Origin: Verrucomicrobiota bacterium
GTDB taxonomy: Bacteria; Verrucomicrobiota; Verrucomicrobiia; Chthoniobacterales; Chthoniobacteraceae
Direction of reading: 5' to 3'
Assembly: GCA_026398235.1 (NCBI GenBank)
Contig: JAPLTE010000075.1
Coordinates: 1-34,773 of the forward strand
DNA length: 34,773 bases
Part shown: piece by piece, positions 34,160-34,773 of the stretch
Layout of the letters: every line of letters starts with the position of its first letter
Position numbering within the stretch: the first letter of the stretch is position 1
The notes under the pieces: model-generated
Seen by the model: only the letters and a program-made list of their open reading frames with translations
Databases searched by the model: none
Told to the model about the DNA's origin: nothing
Made by a program: the position numbers and the translations under genes

Positions 34160-34464
34160 TGCTGCAACTGCTTCTCGCCATCTCCGCCGTGCTCTTCTGC
34201 TTCGGCCTGCTCGCCGCTCTCACGCGCAGCAACGCCATCATGGTCCTCATCGGCATCGAAATGATGCTCGGCGCGGGCAACCTGAATTTCATCGCGTTCT
34301 GGAAATTCAGCGCGCACCCCGAACTGCTCACCGGCGTGATGTTCGCCATTTTCTCCATCGCGCTCGCCGCCGCCGAAGCCGCCGTTGGGCTGGCCATCAT
34401 CATCCAGGTCCACCGCCGCCTGCGCAGCGTCAACATCAACCAAGCTGACCAACTGAAAGGGTGA
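34156..34464 (+). CDS. nuoK: NADH-quinone oxidoreductase subunit K
   Basis: NuoK is a small membrane subunit of complex I, 102 residues with three helices. It has LLAALTRSNAIMVLIGIEMMLGAGNLNFIAF, whose Glu in IGIEMML is the conserved proton-path residue, and FAIFSIALAAAEAAVGLAI with the second conserved Glu. The start at 34156 is supported by AGGAGG about ten bases upstream and the ATGA overlap with nuoJ. A longer in-frame opening extends far upstream but only overlaps nuoJ. Confidence 0.96.
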   Translation: MMLQLLLAISAVLFCFGLLAALTRSNAIMVLIGIEMMLGAGNLNFIAFWKFSAHPELLTGVMFAIFSIALAAAEAAVGLAIIIQVHRRLRSVNINQADQLKG

Positions 34465-34474
34465 AGAGTTTTAT

Positions 34475-34502
34475 CCGCAGATTGCGCAGATTTCCGCAGA
34501 TT
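34475..34502 (+). repeat. Array of three CCGCAGATT-type units before nuoL
   Basis: CCGCAGATT (34475-34483), GCGCAGATTT (34484-34493) and CCGCAGATT (34494-34502) are contiguous and fill most of the nuoK-nuoL gap. The array ends nine bases before the nuoL ATG, where a ribosome-binding site would be expected. Confidence 0.85.
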
Positions 34503-34510
34503 AAAAAAGC

Positions 34511-34773
34511 ATGAACATTTTCCTACTCATCGCGCTCGTTCCGCTGCTGCCGTTCCTGGCGGCGGGGATCACTGCGCTTTTGAAACGCGAACAACGCGGG
34601 CTTTCGGCGACGCTGGTCATCGCGGCACAAACGATTTCCTGTGCGATCAGCTTGTTTTTGTTCGTGGGTGCGGTGAGCGGGAACGAGGAACGGTTTTTCC
34701 AAAACTTCACCTGGCTCACCTTCGGCCACGAAACGCTTCGGCTCGGGCTGATTATTGACCCTCTCAGCGCCGG
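34511..34773 (+). CDS. nuoL: NADH-quinone oxidoreductase subunit L, 5' part, cut by the window end
   Basis: An open frame from ATG 34511 runs off the window after 87 codons. It starts MNIFLLIALVPLLPFLAAGITALL, a first membrane helix, then has a second helix (LVIAAQTISCAISLFLFVGAV). It reaches the family signature LRLGLIIDPLSA at the edge. NuoL is the distal antiporter-like proton-pumping subunit and follows nuoK in most clusters, which agrees with the position. Confidence 0.92.
   Translation, partial: MNIFLLIALVPLLPFLAAGITALLKREQRGLSATLVIAAQTISCAISLFLFVGAVSGNEERFFQNFTWLTFGHETLRLGLIIDPLSA

Overview
The window is a GC-rich bacterial chromosome segment, about 60% GC by eye. It most likely comes from the phylum Verrucomicrobiota. 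Pointers are three PEP-CTERM (exosortase-sorted) surface proteins, few Shine-Dalgarno sequences, a nuo cluster starting at nuoB, and intergenic repeats of kinds I remember from that phylum. The assignment is inference; there is no rRNA gene and only one intact tRNA.

Layout. 1-3700: a small exported protein, a PhoH-family ATPase and a PgpH/YqfF-type HD phosphohydrolase that reads in two frames. 3688-8145 (minus strand): secDF, yajC, a GNAT acetyltransferase, a membrane-anchored coiled-coil protein and panD. 8273-11208: a HIT-family protein, a partly duplicated gene head, a DUF1015/COG4198 protein, a secreted His/Tyr/Gly-rich protein with a natural octahistidine tail and a small conserved-looking protein. 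11376-17373: gyrB and gyrA, separated by a GxxExxY (PD-(D/E)XK-like) gene and inverted arrays of 9-bp units. 17374-20108: a palindromic repeat element, a synonymous second copy of the last ten gyrA codons, two tandem PEP-CTERM paralogues and tRNA-Arg(TCT). 20109-22900: an AT-rich accessory stretch with a RelA/SpoT-domain protein and a third PEP-CTERM gene, ending near a second tRNA-Arg-like fragment. 22900-29143: a glutaredoxin, a DUF4202 protein, a 987-residue AsmA/TamB-like protein translationally coupled to an M50 site-2 protease with CBS domains, and an unrecognised membrane protein. 29294-34773: complex I genes nuoB, C, D, I, H, J, K and the start of nuoL.

The core genes cover DNA supercoiling (gyrase), protein export (SecDF-YajC), pantothenate synthesis (panD), nucleotide-based signalling (PgpH-like and RelA/SpoT proteins) and respiration (nuo). 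The most unusual content is between genes: many short arrays of 8-10 bp units, several arranged as inverted pairs around a spacer (3401-3661, 14501-14683, 31637-31717). One pair lies directly behind the GxxExxY nuclease-like gene. The second notable layer is duplication: a 182-bp copy of the head of the DUF1015 gene, a 1.1-kb tandem duplication of a PEP-CTERM gene that carries the 3' half of tRNA-Arg, and the duplicated gyrA tail.
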